The notes under the pieces are model-generated. The model was not told the origin of the DNA. It worked only from the letters and a program-made list of their open reading frames with translations, and made no database searches. Position numbers and translations under genes: made by a program. DNA of 64,000 nucleotides from Clostridiales bacterium (GTDB lineage Bacteria > Bacillota > Clostridia > Christensenellales > Borkfalkiaceae): contig JAFLVP010000002.1 of assembly GCA_022508265.1 (NCBI GenBank), positions 32,540 through 96,539 of the forward strand, written 5' to 3'. Positions 26,029 to 33,506 of the stretch are shown here, piece after piece (position 1 is the first letter of the stretch; each line of letters opens with the position of its first letter).

Positions 26029-27351
26029 TTATTCCTCGCCGTTTTCCCTCGTTATAATCTTTACGGGAGTACCCGAGAAATCGAAATTCTTTCTTATAGT
26101 GTTTTCCAAAAATCTTTCGTAGGAAAAGTGCATTAAATCGTTTGAATTGACTTTAAGAACGAAAGTCGGCGGCGCCACAGCAACCTGCGACGAATAGTAA
26201 ACCTTTAGCCTTCTTCCGTTGTAGGAGGGCGGTTCGTTCGTGCGGATTACGTCCGAAATTATATCGTTTAAAACGCCCGTGGGAACGCGGAAGTTGGAGT
26301 GCTCGTAGACCTCGTCTATGATTGAAAAGATTTTCTCCGCCCTCTGCCCCGTCTTTGCCGAAATGTATATAGACTTGAAATAGTCCATAAATTTCAAATC
26401 TTCTTTGAGCTTTTTTTCGAACTCGTTTATCGTGTGGGTGTCCTTTTCAACCAAATCCCACTTGTTCATAACTATTACCGAGGGCTTGCCCTGCTCGTGA
26501 ACGTAGCCGATAATTTTGGTGTCCTGCTCGGTCAGCCCTTGAGTGCAGTCAACGACAAGTAGGCACACGTCGGCACGGCGTACCGCGTCGAAGGCGCGGA
26601 GCACGGAGTAATATTCTACGTCGTCCTCTACCTTGCTCTTTTTGCGAATACCCGCGGTGTCTATGAGCACGTAGTCTTTGCCGCCGTAGGTAAACTCGGT
26701 ATCGATGGCGTCGCGCGTGGTGCCCGCAATATCGGTAACTATCGAACGCTCGAAGCCGAGAAGCTTATTTACAAGACTGCTCTTGCCCGCGTTTGGCTTG
26801 CCGACAACGGCAATTTTTATGCCCTTGCTCTCGGTTGCAGCCCCCTTATCGAGCCAGCTTACAGCCTCGTCTAAAACGTCGCCCACGCCCGTGCCGTGTT
26901 CTGCGGAGACGGGATAGGGTTCGCCGAGCCCCAATGAGTAGAACTCGAACAGCTTGTCCTCGGAATATTCGTCTATCTTATTTACGACGAGAATTACGGG
27001 CTTTTTCGAGCGGCGAAGCATTTCCGCAACGTCGTAGTCGGAAGCTGTCAGCCCCTCCTTGCCGTCGGTAAAAAAGAGAATTACCTGCGCCGTTTCGATT
27101 GCCACTTCCGCCTGCTTTTTAATCTCTTTCCACATAGTGTCTTCCGACCGCATCTCTATGCCGCCGGTGTCCACTACCGAAAAGGACTTTCCCCGCCATT
27201 CGCCGTCGGCGTAAAGCCTGTCGCGAGTGACGCCCGGTCTGTCCTCGGTAATTGAAATTTTTCTGCCGACAATTCTGTTGAAAAAGGTGCTTTTACCTAC
27301 GTTGGGTCTGCCGACAATCGCTATCAATCCGTTACTCATAAAACTATTCAC
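26029..27351 (-). CDS. der: Ribosome-associated GTPase Der
   Basis: Double GTPase needed for assembly of the 50S subunit. Two G domains in tandem each show a P-loop (GRPNVGKST near residue 15 and GKPNAGKSS near 185) and G3 DTGG / DTAG, with NKID and NKWD as G4. The C-terminal KH-like domain covers 355-440. The start is not settled: GTG at 27351 or ATG at 27339, which gives the normal N-terminus (MSNGLIAIVGRP). Neither has a ribosome site, and both sit at the edge of a structured leader, so control of translation is likely. plsY follows. Confidence 0.96.
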   Translation of the reverse strand: MNSFMSNGLIAIVGRPNVGKSTFFNRIVGRKISITEDRPGVTRDRLYADGEWRGKSFSVVDTGGIEMRSEDTMWKEIKKQAEVAIETAQVILFFTDGKEGLTASDYDVAEMLRRSKKPVILVVNKIDEYSEDKLFEFYSLGLGEPYPVSAEHGTGVGDVLDEAVSWLDKGAATESKGIKIAVVGKPNAGKSSLVNKLLGFERSIVTDIAGTTRDAIDTEFTYGGKDYVLIDTAGIRKKSKVEDDVEYYSVLRAFDAVRRADVCLLVVDCTQGLTEQDTKIIGYVHEQGKPSVIVMNKWDLVEKDTHTINEFEKKLKEDLKFMDYFKSIYISAKTGQRAEKIFSIIDEVYEHSNFRVPTGVLNDIISDVIRTNEPPSYNGRRLKVYYSSQVAVAPPTFVLKVNSNDLMHFSYERFLENTIRKNFDFSGTPVKIITRENGEE

Positions 27352-27564
27352 AAAATTTATTTGCTATTCTGCGCAAGCAAATTTTCGTGAGTTTGGGGAA
27401 CTATGTTCCCCTTGCCGAGATATTTAAGGGCAAACTATAATAAAATCTCGGCAATTCCCTTCCAGTGAGCCGCAGGTTTGCGCAAATTGGGTGCACGAGG
27501 AAAAAGCGTGGTTTTTCCTCGCGCTGTTAAAAATTCAAGAATACTCACAAAATTTGTTTGCTAC
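27349..27564 (-). promoter_or_regulatory. Structured leader or RNA element upstream of der
   Basis: Near-identical 20-base direct repeats (27349-27368 and 27545-27564, TCACAAAATTTrTTTGCT) flank the region. Both can pair with one inverted copy at 27376-27392, so the two pairings exclude each other. Inside are three perfect hairpins: 27395-27411 (GGGGAAC/GTTCCCC), 27412-27454 (TTGCCGAGAT/ATCTCGGCAA) and 27496-27521 (CGAGGAAAAA/TTTTTCCTCG). It fills the 290-base gap before der. It could be a switch for der or a small mobile repeat; I know no matching RNA family. Confidence 0.5.
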
Positions 27565-27602
27565 TTTCTAATTATATCTTATGCGGAGAAATTTGTAAAG
27601 AA

Positions 27603-27628
27603 AAAACCCCGACTCCCGTCGGGGTTTT
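27603..27628 (-). terminator. Terminator of the 105-aa membrane protein gene
   Basis: CCCCGAC, TCCC, GTCGGGG flanked by A and T runs, 15 bases after the stop codon at 27643. Confidence 0.85.
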
Positions 27629-27642
27629 GAAAATTGTTAAAA

Positions 27643-27960
27643 TCAGAAATGGAAAATGCCGAGAATTCCGAGGATGTAGAGCACGAAAGCTACCCAGAAA
27701 ACGATTTTCCAGCCCTTTGACTTGCCCCTTACGTACATCCATGCCGCAAGTCCCACGCCGACGAGCATGCCGAGCATCGAGAGAAGATTGCAGATACTTA
27801 TTACCGTTCCCGACCAGGAAATTTCAACGCCCATTTTTACGAGCAACCAGAAGAAGAAGGAAACAATTCCCGCTGCAGCCGAGAAAACCAAGCCCCAAAA
27901 CGCACAGAATTTAGCGGCTGCGTTCGTATCGCTCGAGTGTGTAGTATTCTTGTTTGACAT
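27643..27960 (-). CDS. Hypothetical three-helix membrane protein
   Basis: 105 residues with three hydrophobic helices (about 17-40, 48-70, 84-103) and an Asn/Thr/Ser-rich N-terminus. I do not recognise the family. AGGAGA lies before the ATG, and a sigma-A promoter (TTGCAA, 17, TATAAT at 27993-28021) gives a short leader. It is monocistronic with its own terminator. Confidence 0.75.
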   Translation of the reverse strand: MSNKNTTHSSDTNAAAKFCAFWGLVFSAAAGIVSFFFWLLVKMGVEISWSGTVISICNLLSMLGMLVGVGLAAWMYVRGKSKGWKIVFWVAFVLYILGILGIFHF

Positions 27961-27992
27961 AATTTCTATCTCCTAAAAATTTATTTTTAATT

Positions 27993-28021
27993 ATTATAAC
28001 AACCCCGATTTCAATTTGCAA
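27993..28021 (-). promoter_or_regulatory. Sigma-A promoter of the 105-aa gene
   Basis: Minus-strand TTGCAA, 17-base spacer, TATAAT, 33 bases before the ATG at 27960. Confidence 0.6.
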
Positions 28022-28039
28022 GTAAAAATTTGTCGATTT

Positions 28040-28954
28040 TCAGCGCAAATGCAGTTTTGAAAGTATTTGCGTAAAATACTCGGGTAGGGGCGCTTCAAAG
28101 GTCATTTCCTTACCCGTCACGGGATGAGTGAAAGTGAGTCTTTGGGCGTGAAGAAGCTGACCGTTTAAGTTGAATTTCTGCTTTTTTATTCCGTAGACGG
28201 GGTCGCCCACCACCGGATAGCCCATATATTTGGCGTGAACGCGTATCTGGTGCGTTCTGCCCGTATGCAAATCGAACCGACAGAGCGTGTAGCCCTCCGA
28301 AAACCTTTTCTCAACGCAGAAATCTGTCACTGCAATTTTGCCCTTTTCGGGGGGAACGACTGCCATTTTAACTCTGTCGCGCGGGTCGCGCCCTATATAG
28401 GTTGTGATGGTTCCGCTGTCATCCTTGACAATGCCCTCCAAGAGCGCAAGATAGCTTCTGCGGCAGGTTTTGTTTGCAATTTGTTCGGAGAGATTGACGT
28501 GCGCGGCGTCGTTTTTTGCTACGACCAACAGCCCCGAAGTATCCTTATCTATTCTGTGAACTATGCCCGGTCTTATGACGCCGTTTATTCCGCTTAAACT
28601 GTCAAGTTTGTACAAGAGGGCGTTGACGAGGGTGCCGTCGGCATTTCCGTTGCCGATATGCACCGTCATGCCCTGCGGCTTGTTGACTACGGCGAGACTT
28701 TCGTCCTCGTATATAATTTCTATGGGAATATCCTCGGGTTTTGCCGAATATTCCACGGGGGGCGGAAGGGTCACTGCCAAAATATCGCCGAAATTTACGC
28801 TCTGGGACGCCTTCGCCTTTTTGCCGTTTACCGTAATGAATCCGCCGTCAAAGAGCTTTTTTAACGCCGAACGGCTGTACTCCGTTAAATTTTCGCTTAA
28901 AAACAGGTCGGCGCGGGTGTAACTTTCCTGCGCCGTGAAACTTTCAGTTCTCAT
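28040..28954 (-). CDS. rluD: 23S rRNA pseudouridine synthase (RluD type)
   Basis: Modifies uridines of 23S rRNA. An S4 domain covers residues 12-75 (RADLFLSENLTEYSRSALKK in two pieces). The RluA-type catalytic core has the aspartate in HRIDKDTSGLLVVAK near residue 135 and the conserved RTHQIRVHAKYMG and GDPVYG segments. 304 residues, standard for the Firmicutes YlyB/RluD subgroup. It overlaps the lspA stop region by 11 bases; lspA-rluD pairs are the rule in Firmicutes. The specific uridine target is inferred from the family. Confidence 0.93.
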   Translation of the reverse strand: MRTESFTAQESYTRADLFLSENLTEYSRSALKKLFDGGFITVNGKKAKASQSVNFGDILAVTLPPPVEYSAKPEDIPIEIIYEDESLAVVNKPQGMTVHIGNGNADGTLVNALLYKLDSLSGINGVIRPGIVHRIDKDTSGLLVVAKNDAAHVNLSEQIANKTCRRSYLALLEGIVKDDSGTITTYIGRDPRDRVKMAVVPPEKGKIAVTDFCVEKRFSEGYTLCRFDLHTGRTHQIRVHAKYMGYPVVGDPVYGIKKQKFNLNGQLLHAQRLTFTHPVTGKEMTFEAPLPEYFTQILSKLHLR

Positions 28955-29546
28955 TGTTATCTTCAGTTACATCTTCACTCTTTGTCGCATTTTCTTCGGA
29001 AAGCTTTTTTTGTGCCTGGACCTCTTTTGCCTTCTTCGTAAGCGGGAAAACCGCCCACTCGTTGAGGAAAAGCAGGTCTACTATCGCCAAAATTGCGCCT
29101 ATTACTATGAAAAAATCGGCAAAATTGCAGGAGGTCATACTGCCGAACATATTCAGTCCGAACCAGTCGCGAACTTCCCGAAGCATAAGTCTGTCAACGA
29201 GGTTGCCTATCGCGCCTGAAATAACAAGCGATGAGGCAATCTTCAAAATTACGAAACGCTCGGGCAATACCACGAACATAAACGCAACGACTGCAAGCAT
29301 TATAAAGGTTACGGTAATGAGTATGGGCTGCCCCACTTCGGGATTTTCGTTTAAAAGGCTGAACGCACAGCCCGGGTTGCGCTTGCAACAGTTGATTTCT
29401 ATGAAATTGGGGATAATGACTTTATTCCAATGATAGGTCTCTTCCAAATGCTTGGTCACTAAATCCGAAGCAATGAGCAGCGCTATTACGCCTATCAGAA
29501 TAAGGCTCAATACCCCTATATGCGGTTTAATCTTGTTTTTGAACAT
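28944..29546 (-). CDS. lspA: Lipoprotein signal peptidase
   Basis: Membrane aspartyl protease that removes lipoprotein signal peptides. Four membrane helices are visible. The catalytic aspartates are in GAIGNLVDRL and NFADFFIVIG, the two most conserved LspA motifs. The protein has an N-terminal DLVTKHLEE segment as expected. The C-terminal 40 residues are a charged extension rich in Lys, Glu and Asn, not needed for activity in other species. Length 200 against about 160. Its substrates would include the surface lipoproteins at 40-47 kb. Confidence 0.93.
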   Translation of the reverse strand: MFKNKIKPHIGVLSLILIGVIALLIASDLVTKHLEETYHWNKVIIPNFIEINCCKRNPGCAFSLLNENPEVGQPILITVTFIMLAVVAFMFVVLPERFVILKIASSLVISGAIGNLVDRLMLREVRDWFGLNMFGSMTSCNFADFFIVIGAILAIVDLLFLNEWAVFPLTKKAKEVQAQKKLSEENATKSEDVTEDNNEN

Positions 29547-29640
29547 ATAATTATGATAAACGAAAAAATTTTTTGTGTCAATGAAAGGCGAGTGAAATTA
29601 AAATTTTTGACATTAAATGTTTGTCGAAAAGCAAATAGTC

Positions 29641-29666
29641 GCGGCGGCGCATTTATGCGCCGCCGC
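29641..29666. terminator. Strong GC-rich hairpin after mazF
   Basis: GCGGCGGCGCA, TTTA, TGCGCCGCCGC, 5 bases past the mazF stop. There is no strong U-run on the minus strand, so it may mainly separate mazF from lspA. Confidence 0.6.
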
Positions 29667-29671
29667 TCTTT

Positions 29672-30019
29672 TCATTTTGCAAACCCTAAACTTATTAAAA
29701 TAGCCTTATCCACCTTCGACATAGTGACTTCACTCAATTCGCCTATCCGCTCCTTTAATCTGCGCTTGTCGAGCGTTCTAATCTGTTCGAGAAGTATTAC
29801 CGAGTCCCTCTGCAAGCCGTACGCCGAACACGGAAGCTCTATATGCGTAGGAAGCTTGGCTTTGTTTATCTTGCTTGTCACCGCCGCGGCAATTACCGTC
29901 GGGGAATATTTGTTGCCCACGTCGTTCTGTACCACAAGCACGGGGCGTATTCCCCCCTGTTCACTGCCCACCACAGGCGACAAGTCGGCATAGTAGAGTT
30001 CACCGCGCTTTATTGTCAT
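29672..30019 (-). CDS. mazF: MazF/PemK-type mRNA interferase
   Basis: Sequence-specific endoribonuclease toxin, 115 residues. The N-terminus [19 protein letters not shown], the catalytic Arg in [12 protein letters not shown] and the Thr/Ser of AAAVTSK agree with EndoA of Bacillus. No MazE gene precedes it: a cation antiporter gene ends 119 bases upstream. A ribosome site (ACGAGGT) lies just before the ATG. Firmicutes often keep mazF near alr without a visible partner, so the antitoxin may be elsewhere or unrecognised. Confidence 0.93.
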   Translation of the reverse strand: MTIKRGELYYADLSPVVGSEQGGIRPVLVVQNDVGNKYSPTVIAAAVTSKINKAKLPTHIELPCSAYGLQRDSVILLEQIRTLDKRRLKERIGELSEVTMSKVDKAILISLGFAK

Positions 30020-30138
30020 ATTAAACCTCGTTAAACAGATAATTTAAAATTATCCGATTGGTGTGGCTGTACTTTATTATATGTACTGCCTTACCAATAT
30101 TGTTGACATAAAGGCGCCTAATTATACCCGTTTGAGAA

Positions 30139-31206
30139 TCAATAAATATGCAAAATATAGAAATTAAGGAAGATAAATACGTAATAGACTGCAAGACAGA
30201 CAAGCATAATTATGCCCGCGATTTTACCGAGGCTCTTATCCTTGTTAAGGCTGCAAGCCAATATCAATATTGCGGCAAACAGAGCGACAATTCCGCTGAT
30301 TAACCCCTCGGTAGAGAAAGGCAGGCTTGCGCTGCCTGTGCAGACCGCGCCGACGCCGCCTATGAGAAGAATATTTGCTATATTGCTTCCTATGACGTTG
30401 CCGGTGGCAATTCCAACGTCCCCCTTTTTAGCCGCCGAGACCGAGGTTACAAGCTCGGGCAGAGAGGTTCCGAAGGCAACTACCGTAAGTGCGACTATTT
30501 CTGCGGGAATTCCTATTAAATCCCTTGCTATAAACTGTGCGGAATTTACGACAAGCTGTGCACCGCCGACAACCATGCCGAGCCCTACTACGGTAATTAC
30601 AATCAAAAACCATACCTTGGACTGTAAATTTTCATAGCCCGATTTGATTTTTTCTATAAAGCCGACATTTTCGGTGTTTACAGTATTGTCGCCGTCGAAG
30701 GTCGCCGCTGCCGCCGTTGCCTGCTCTGACTGCGCCTTAGACTGTTTTTTGGCAAGAATTACGTTGTAAACCATAAAGCCTATATAGAGCATCAGAAGTA
30801 TAAGCCCTTCCCACCAGGTAAACGACCAGCCGAGATAGCCCAAAAGTACGAAAAGTCCGCTTGTTAGAATTAAAAAGGGCAAATCTATATAGCGGGTCGT
30901 CTTTTCAACGGGCAATTTACAGACGATTGCGGAAAGACCTAAAATGAGGAAAATATTGAGTATATTACTTCCCAAAATGTTGCCGACGATAAGCTCGCCC
31001 GTTCCGCCCACCGCGTCGGTTATAGTCACGGCAAGCTCGGGGGCGCTCGTTCCGAAAGCAACGACGGTTGCGCCTATGATAAACGTGGATACCTTCAGTT
31101 TTTTGGCTATGCCCGAGGCTCCGTCCACGAAAAAATCGGCACCTTTGACTAAAAGCACGAAACCGAGTGCAAGTAAAATTATTTGCAGTATTGCTTTCAA
31201 GACCAT
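30139..31206 (-). CDS. Na+/Ca2+-type cation antiporter (CaCA family)
   Basis: Ten-helix exchanger of 355 residues with the two alpha repeats, each bearing a signature: VVAFGTSAPELAVT near residue 50 and VVAFGTSLPELVTS near 245. A charged cytoplasmic loop (about 155-200) separates the halves. CaCA proteins exchange Ca2+ for H+ or Na+; several bacterial members export manganese. The gene is preceded by a manganese riboswitch that ends in an attenuator, so manganese efflux is the likely job. AGGGAG lies before the ATG. Confidence 0.93.
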   Translation of the reverse strand: MVLKAILQIILLALGFVLLVKGADFFVDGASGIAKKLKVSTFIIGATVVAFGTSAPELAVTITDAVGGTGELIVGNILGSNILNIFLILGLSAIVCKLPVEKTTRYIDLPFLILTSGLFVLLGYLGWSFTWWEGLILLMLYIGFMVYNVILAKKQSKAQSEQATAAAATFDGDNTVNTENVGFIEKIKSGYENLQSKVWFLIVITVVGLGMVVGGAQLVVNSAQFIARDLIGIPAEIVALTVVAFGTSLPELVTSVSAAKKGDVGIATGNVIGSNIANILLIGGVGAVCTGSASLPFSTEGLISGIVALFAAILILACSLNKDKSLGKIAGIIMLVCLAVYYVFIFLNFYILHIY

Positions 31207-31277
31207 AAGTCTACTCCCTAACTTATTTTACCCACATTGTAACAAATTAGAACGTGGCTACTCCTAAAAATAAAATA

Positions 31278-31317
31278 AAGACCCCCGACTTAAAATTTCT
31301 TTTAAGTCAAAAGTCTT
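31278..31317 (-). terminator. Riboswitch-controlled terminator
   Basis: Stem of about 18 pairs (AAGACUUUUGACUUAAAA / UUUUAAGUCGGGGGUCUU, with four U-G pairs, GAAA loop), followed by UAUUUUAUUUUU. Its 5' arm includes the 3' strand of aptamer helix P1 (31307-31313), so forming P1 and terminating exclude each other. Confidence 0.8.
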
Positions 31318-31396
31318 GTAACCGCATTTAATCGGCGGTAAACCCCGAGCTTATAGCCGTGATGACGAAGTTTACCTTTAAACTACTCCCTTTCAA
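31307..31396 (-). ncRNA. Manganese riboswitch (yybP-ykoY)
   Basis: Minus-strand RNA of about 90 bases with the class signatures: GGGAGUAG right after the 5' strand of P1, an internal GGGGUUUACCGCC segment, and ACAAGACUUUU at the 3' side. P1 is UUGAAAG (31390-31396) paired with CUUUUGA (31307-31313). Metal binding would hold P1 closed and prevent the overlapping terminator, giving an ON switch for the cation antiporter downstream. yybP-ykoY RNAs regulate manganese exporters in many bacteria. The 347-base gap between birA and the antiporter is mostly explained by this element. Confidence 0.8.
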
Positions 31397-31403
31397 CGGT
31401 TAA

Positions 31404-31432
31404 ACATTACCAAATATTTACTGCTATGTCAA
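31404..31432 (-). promoter_or_regulatory. Sigma-A promoter of the riboswitch and antiporter
   Basis: Minus-strand TTGACA, 17-base spacer, TAATGT; transcription starts a few bases before the aptamer. Confidence 0.75.
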
Positions 31433-31553
31433 GCGTTTAACCGAAATATGTAAATTTTTAATCTGCTCCCGTCGAGGATTTTCACGCTGTCGTCTATCGG
31501 CACGGATATACCCGATTCTTTTAATTTAAGCGTCAGCCCACCCGTTTCAGCTT

Positions 31554-32237
31554 TTATTTTAACCTCAAAGACACTTCCGCACTGCTTATTTCAAGCATAT
31601 TCCCGCCCCAATTGACTTTTAATAGCCCGTTCGAAGTGATATCAAGAGCCTCTGCTTCTACCTCTTTATCATCGGTTTTTATTAAAACTTTACTGCCGAG
31701 CCAGCCCATATAGCTCTTATAATCATCAATTGAGAACTCTTTTTCAAGGTTTTTTACAAGCACGTCAAAAACCTCTTCAATCGGTGTATATTTGCCTGTG
31801 ATTTCTGCAATTGCCCCCGCAATATGCCTCAAATACGAGGGTATTTGATTATTGATATTTATACCTATTCCGACGATTGAACGGGTAACCTTTCCGCCCG
31901 AGAAGGTGTTCTCTATCAGCGTTCCGCAGATTTTTTTGCCATCTGCGAGCACGTCGTTTGCCCAACGGATTTGCGGACGAACACCAAAACTTTCAAGCGT
32001 CTTACAGACGGCTACGCAGGAGTTCACCATAATTTTAAAGGCGTTTTCCGCCTTGAAATTTTCGTAGTGGCGCATTACGGAAAGGTACAGTCCGCCTTTA
32101 TCCGATACAAAGCTTCTGCCCTTGGTCCCCTTCCCTTTCGACTGTCTTTTTGCTACGACAATTATATCTTCGCCACAGTCAACGCGCTTGCAGTATTCGT
32201 TGGTGGAGTCGACTTCTTCAAGCTCAATAATCTTCAT
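31554..32237 (-). CDS. birA: Biotin--acetyl-CoA-carboxylase ligase
   Basis: Attaches biotin to carboxylase carrier proteins. The adenylation motif reads GKGTKGRSFVS near residue 36, followed by GGLYLSVM, WANDVLADGKKICGTL and VGIGININN. The C-terminal beta domain ends in SSAEVSLR. At 227 residues it lacks the N-terminal DNA-binding domain of E. coli BirA, so it is the mono-functional ligase without repressor role. It overlaps the end of recX. No carboxylase gene is nearby. Confidence 0.94.
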   Translation of the reverse strand: MKIIELEEVDSTNEYCKRVDCGEDIIVVAKRQSKGKGTKGRSFVSDKGGLYLSVMRHYENFKAENAFKIMVNSCVAVCKTLESFGVRPQIRWANDVLADGKKICGTLIENTFSGGKVTRSIVGIGININNQIPSYLRHIAGAIAEITGKYTPIEEVFDVLVKNLEKEFSIDDYKSYMGWLGSKVLIKTDDKEVEAEALDITSNGLLKVNWGGNMLEISSAEVSLRLK

Positions 32238-32841
32238 CGTCCACCCCGAAAGCCGAAATCGCGTCCTTTACGGTGTCGTAGCCGTAACCCTTGGACAACA
32301 GATATTTAAAGCCCTTATTAAGGGTTTCCTTTGTGACCTCTTTCCCGCGCATATATTTTTGAAGGAGCGCTTTTGCCTCGTCCCCGTCCTCTTCAAAGTC
32401 GGACAGCACATCATCTATCGCCTCTTTGTCCGCACCCCTTTTATATAGGTCGGCTTCGAGTGCGCGCTTGCCCTTTCCCGAGACGCTGTTTACGTATGCA
32501 CGACAGTAGGCGTAATCGTCTATCAATTTATAATATTCGAGTTTTTCCAAAACGTACTCTGCAACCGCCTGCGTGTAGCCCTTTTTTAAGAGAAAATCGT
32601 TCATTTGCTTGCGGGTTTTCATCGATGCGGAAAGGTGAGTCATAGCTTTGTCAACCGCTTGACTTTTTTCCGTTTCGAGCTGAATTTCGTCGAGCCTTGA
32701 TTTGTCGACTTGCGTCCCCGCTTTAAGTCCGTACTTTATAGCGACCTCTAATTTTATGCCGCAGTAGAATTTGCCGTCCACGTAAACGTTACAGCGTTCT
32801 TTGTCCTTTTTCTGCGGTTCGATTAGCGTAATTTCCGACAT
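32224..32841 (-). CDS. recX: Regulatory protein RecX
   Basis: Modulator of RecA filaments. Residues 65-205 hold the three-helix RecX repeats (ARNIAL-like segments are replaced here by AVDKAMTHLSASMKTRKQM, then YKLIDDYAYCRAYV and a third repeat). The N-terminal 60 residues form a beta-rich domain found in Firmicutes RecX. Length 205. It begins 1 base after the yigZ stop and overlaps birA, so the three genes form a small operon. recA is not in the window. Confidence 0.85.
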   Translation of the reverse strand: MSEITLIEPQKKDKERCNVYVDGKFYCGIKLEVAIKYGLKAGTQVDKSRLDEIQLETEKSQAVDKAMTHLSASMKTRKQMNDFLLKKGYTQAVAEYVLEKLEYYKLIDDYAYCRAYVNSVSGKGKRALEADLYKRGADKEAIDDVLSDFEEDGDEAKALLQKYMRGKEVTKETLNKGFKYLLSKGYGYDTVKDAISAFGVDDEDY

Positions 32842-32842
32842 T

Positions 32843-33475
32843 TTACACCTTGAACGGGAAAAAATATTCCCGCATTTTCTGAATTTTTACCCTGCCGTTC
32901 AAGCGGTTATTCAAATTGCTTGTAAACGCCTCTTCCTCCGCTTTTTTTACGGCAACGGTAATATCGACCTCGTCCTTGTACTCGCTTTCGATAAGGTCGG
33001 CGCCACTCTCGCCTATAAAGCGCAAGGCGCTATCGACAAAGGAATAGCCGACGGTGCACTTTAACAGCGAACAGGTTTCGTACATAACTTTATTCGCCGA
33101 AGCAAGATTTTCCGACACACAGCCCGAGTATGCGCGCAGAAGTCCGCCCGCGCCGAGCTTTATTCCGCCGAAATATCTTGTAACTACTACGCAGATTTCA
33201 AAAATTTTGTTGGCTTTTATGACCTCGAGCATGGGCATACCCGCCGTGCCCTGCGGTTCGCCGTCGTCCGAAAAGCGCAGAAAATTGCCCGCGCTGTCGC
33301 AGATATACGCATAGCAGTTGTGGGTTGCGTCGGGATATTTTTTGCGTATTTTATCTATTAACGCGCGCGCTTCCTCCTCCCCGCAGGCGTGCGCGGAAGT
33401 GGTTATAAAGCGCGATTTTTCTATAATTTTTTGTGTTGTACACTCGCCCTGTACCGACAAATATTTTTCCGCCAT
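32843..33475 (-). CDS. yigZ: YigZ/IMPACT family protein
   Basis: UPF0029 (IMPACT N-terminal) domain at residues 15-120 with the signatures FITTSAHACGEEEA, DGEPQGTAGMPML and TRYFGGIKLGAGGLLRAY, then a C-terminal DUF1949-type domain. The family is widespread and linked to translation control in eukaryotes; the bacterial role is not established. 210 residues, soluble. First gene of the yigZ-recX-birA run, closed on the upstream side by the tyrS hairpin. Confidence 0.92.
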   Translation of the reverse strand: MAEKYLSVQGECTTQKIIEKSRFITTSAHACGEEEARALIDKIRKKYPDATHNCYAYICDSAGNFLRFSDDGEPQGTAGMPMLEVIKANKIFEICVVVTRYFGGIKLGAGGLLRAYSGCVSENLASANKVMYETCSLLKCTVGYSFVDSALRFIGESGADLIESEYKDEVDITVAVKKAEEEAFTSNLNNRLNGRVKIQKMREYFFPFKV

Positions 33476-33483
33476 ATTCCAAA

Positions 33484-33504
33484 AAAGCGGCTTAAAGCCG
33501 CTTT
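33484..33504 (-). terminator. Hairpin after tyrS
   Basis: AAAGCGGC, TTAAA, GCCGCTTT directly after the tyrS stop codon at 33507, before yigZ. Confidence 0.6.
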
Positions 33505-33506
33505 AA

